Below are positions 6,793 through 8,042 of a stretch of 8,042 nt of DNA, one piece after another; the first letter of the stretch is position 1; every line of letters begins with the position of its first letter. Source of the DNA: Dehalococcoidia bacterium (GTDB lineage: Bacteria; Chloroflexota; Dehalococcoidia; GIF9; AB-539-J10); NCBI GenBank assembly GCA_030603485.1, contig JAUVXS010000079.1, forward strand, positions 1 to 8,042. Reading direction: 5' to 3'. The notes under the pieces were generated by a model. It was not told the DNA's origin. It saw only the letters and a list, made by a program, of their open reading frames with translations, and made no database searches. Made by a program: the position numbers and the translations under genes.

Positions 6793-6978
6793 TCAAACCT
6801 CTTTGATTGCTGCTTTCGTCTCTTCAATCATCTTTGGGTCATTTAGTTGCTCATCAGTGTAACTGTGCACTTCTTTGGCATGCTTCATTGCATCTTGAAC
6901 CACCTCGTCGATGGTTTCACCACGAGCGACGTAGGGACAAGCTGTCCCAAAATCCCGACAAGCTATTGTGTAAGCCAT
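6793..6978 (-). CDS. DUF1059 family small protein
   Basis: This 61-residue cytoplasmic protein matches the DUF1059 pattern: IACRDFGTACPYVARGET at residues 5-22, then an amphipathic helix with AMKHAKEVH (30-38). C7, C14, H33 and H38 are placed so that they could bind a metal such as zinc; that is inference, and the family function is not established. Length is normal for the family. The ATG at 6978 is certain: AAGGAGGTGA, close to a perfect ribosome site, ends a few bases upstream (6991-6982). A weak promoter may lie 5' of it (TAAACA 7043-7038, TACAAT 7019-7014, 18-base spacing). It follows the barrel gene by 122 bases on the same strand. Confidence 0.9.
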   Translation of the reverse strand: MAYTIACRDFGTACPYVARGETIDEVVQDAMKHAKEVHSYTDEQLNDPKMIEETKAAIKEV

Positions 6979-7017
6979 TTTTCACCTCCTTTCTTTTTTC
7001 TCTCTGTATCGGCATTG

Positions 7018-7072
7018 TAAGCAATTATGAATGCTTATGTTTACTTTTCTGCAAACCTTCTCTTGAAGAGAA
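7018..7072. repeat. Two short hairpins upstream of the DUF1059 gene
   Basis: TAAGCA (7018-7023) pairs with TGCTTA (7032-7037) across 8 bases, and TTCTCT (7058-7063) pairs with AGAGAA (7067-7072) across 3 bases. They sit in the 122-base gap between two minus-strand genes. No T-run follows either, so neither is a convincing terminator. The first overlaps the possible DUF1059 promoter. Confidence 0.3.
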
Positions 7073-7100
7073 CAATCCCAAATAACAACTGTAAATTATG

Positions 7101-7391
7101 TTACTCTGTTCCAGCCCTTCTCTTTAGAATTTCGCGACCATCCTGGACTATCATCGTCTCTGCACACCCTATCTCGAGACCCGGCGCAAGGAATTCCTCG
7201 ATTTTCTGGGCAGAGTCGGTCTCAACCACAATGTAGAGGGTATGAGCCGGCACGTCGACCCAGACGCCAACCAATTTAACTCCGAGCTGCTCAGCGCTAC
7301 CGAGCATCTTGCCGAAGGTGGCACGGGCTTTTTCCGGGTTATGGTAAGGGCATGTCTCCGGTGTGTGGACATGAGTAATATGAAATAACAT
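7101..7391 (-). CDS. Small His/Cys-rich alpha/beta-barrel-like protein, function unknown
   Basis: The 96-residue protein opens with MLFHITHVHTPETCPYHNPE, so H4, H7, H9, C14 and H17 cluster and could bind a metal. A helix (20-36), a strand GVKLVGVWVDV, PAHTLYIVVETD (48-59) and a helix around IEEFLAP follow. This beta-alpha-beta pattern fits a ferredoxin-like dimeric barrel. I know similar uncharacterised proteins with the PAHTxYxVVE segment but cannot name a reaction. Start: GGAGG (7404-7400) lies 8 bases before ATG 7391. The ABM-like gene ends 50 bases upstream on the same strand with no terminator between, so the two are probably co-transcribed. Confidence 0.85.
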   Translation of the reverse strand: MLFHITHVHTPETCPYHNPEKARATFGKMLGSAEQLGVKLVGVWVDVPAHTLYIVVETDSAQKIEEFLAPGLEIGCAETMIVQDGREILKRRAGTE

Positions 7392-7441
7392 TTTCTCTTC
7401 CTCCTTCCTTGTTTATTAGTTCAATCCTAGCAAGCTACTTG

Positions 7442-7732
7442 TCACGGCTGTACGGCAACTTCGTATACCTCGACCTTGGGCGGTTGGGCAGTTGCTGCCT
7501 GGACATATTGCGCCCGGAGGCGATTGGCAGCCTCAGTACTGGCATTAAGGTCAGCTTCGGTCTCCCATAGGGCGATGCCCATCCCCTTGTCTGTCTTGCG
7601 GTCTACCAGCAGGTATACACCCTTAAATCCCCGCATGTTTCTGGCTTGGGGAAGGACTGTCTCCCGCATGAAGCGGATAGCTGTGTCAATTTCTGCCGGT
7701 GACCCCTCAGTGATGGTTACTCTTGCGAACAT
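7442..7732 (-). CDS. ABM-like dimeric alpha/beta-barrel protein
   Basis: A 96-residue protein beginning MFARVTITEGSPAEID, with a helix RFMRETVLPQA, GFKGVYLLVDRKTDKG in the middle, ALWETEADLNAS, and a closing strand KVEVYEVAVQP. This is the layout of the antibiotic-biosynthesis-monooxygenase-like (ABM) dimeric barrel; many members have no proven enzyme activity, so none is assigned. A longer frame reaches ATG 7780, but I place the start at ATG 7732 because AGGAGGTG (7744-7737) sits four bases before it and the family begins at this strand. The extra 16 residues contain the ribosome site itself. It is likely first in a transcript with the barrel gene at 7101-7391. Confidence 0.87.
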   Translation of the reverse strand: MFARVTITEGSPAEIDTAIRFMRETVLPQARNMRGFKGVYLLVDRKTDKGMGIALWETEADLNASTEAANRLRAQYVQAATAQPPKVEVYEVAVQP

Positions 7733-7781
7733 TTCGCACCTCCTGTCCACTAGTATTTTAACGGGTGATGTATTACTCAAT

Positions 7782-7811
7782 ATTATAGTGATAACATTAT
7801 TAAAAGGTCAT
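7782..7811 (-). promoter_or_regulatory. Promoter of the ABM-like gene
   Basis: On the minus strand ATGACC (7811-7806) is followed after 18 bases by a perfect TATAAT (7787-7782) in AT-rich DNA. Transcription would start near 7775, about 40 bases before the ATG at 7732. The -35 box matches only four positions. The promoter would also serve the 7101-7391 gene. Confidence 0.5.
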
Positions 7812-7876
7812 AAAATTACGGCAATAAAAGTTACAAAGTTATGTCATTTGGATACCAGCTCTCAGTTTATATAAAT

Positions 7877-7920
7877 AGGGGCACACTTCATCAACTAAAA
7901 CACCTGTAAAATCTGCCCCT
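7877..7920 (-). terminator. Possible terminator of the gene at the right edge
   Basis: AGGGGCA (7877-7883) and TGCCCCT (7914-7920) form a perfect 7-bp GC-rich stem with a 30-base loop. On the minus strand it lies just after the stop at 7935 and is followed by the AT-rich TATTTATAT. The long loop and lack of a true T-run make this a weak call. Confidence 0.35.
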
Positions 7921-7934
7921 CTAATTTCGTTCCA

Positions 7935-8042
7935 CTACTCCTCCCCTTTGGCACCTTCACCAAATTGCTCATGTAAATTAGAGCCTTCACAGTCACGAGG
8001 AGCTCCGGAACCTTCGAATCCTTCCATAAGCTTTCTCTTCAG
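7935..8042 (-). CDS. C-terminal end of an unrecognised protein (partial)
   Basis: A minus-strand frame is open from the right edge to TAG at 7937-7935, giving 35 residues including KLMEGFEGSGAPRDCEG and ending EQFGEGAKGEE. It is glycine- and acid-rich with one cysteine, hydrophilic and typical of a disordered tail. The rest lies outside the window. An internal ATG (8027-8025) could start a short peptide, but it has no clear ribosome site. I do not recognise the family. Confidence 0.5.
   Translation of the reverse strand: MKRKLMEGFEGSGAPRDCEGSNLHEQFGEGAKGEE

Noticed and set aside
7476..7874. 132-codon plus-strand frame
   Set aside because: It lies opposite the ABM-like gene, which has a clear family pattern and ribosome site.

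Overview
The window reads as a bacterial accessory region from an uncultured organism, possibly a member of the Chloroflexota (Dehalococcoidia-like). That placement is tentative. It rests on the mix of families: a free-standing archaeal-type ThrRS editing domain, an RLI-type ferredoxin start, DUF1059, small alpha/beta-barrel proteins and an exported protein with a C-terminal beta-sandwich. There is no rRNA, tRNA, CRISPR array or recognisable transposase.

Left half, plus strand. After about 300 bases without a convincing gene, which hold a good sigma70-type promoter, comes a 1091-residue self-contained restriction-modification enzyme (304-3579). It has an N-terminal PD-(D/E)XK nuclease, a gamma-type N6-adenine methyltransferase core and a Type ISP-like C-terminal specificity region, but no helicase. 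A 190-base gap leads to a 597-residue exported protein (3771-5564) joining about five beta-propeller repeats, an SLT-type lytic transglycosylase domain with its catalytic motifs intact, and a C-terminal beta-sandwich. The two genes differ in base composition by eye (34/60 G+C at 2041-2100 against 27/60 at 4261-4320), so they may have different origins.

Right half, minus strand. Reading from the right edge, the window holds the C-terminal end of an unrecognised protein, then an ABM-like dimeric-barrel protein (7442-7732), a His/Cys-rich barrel-like protein (7101-7391), a DUF1059 protein (6793-6978) and a stand-alone ThrRS editing-domain protein (6009-6401). The four complete genes have strong Shine-Dalgarno sequences. 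Two broken genes lie among them: the first 25 codons of an RLI/ferredoxin-like protein (6434-6511), and the first ~40 codons of a SAM-dependent methyltransferase carrying an in-frame amber codon (5756-5875). The minus-strand block therefore looks like small metabolic or stress genes undergoing local decay.

How the parts fit together: the nuclease-methyltransferase should work alone in defence. The propeller-transglycosylase acts outside the cytoplasm on peptidoglycan. No operon links them. The most unusual items are the propeller-SLT-sandwich fusion, the editing-domain protein that seems to lack the catalytic lysine of archaeal ThrRS, and the two truncated genes with intact starts.
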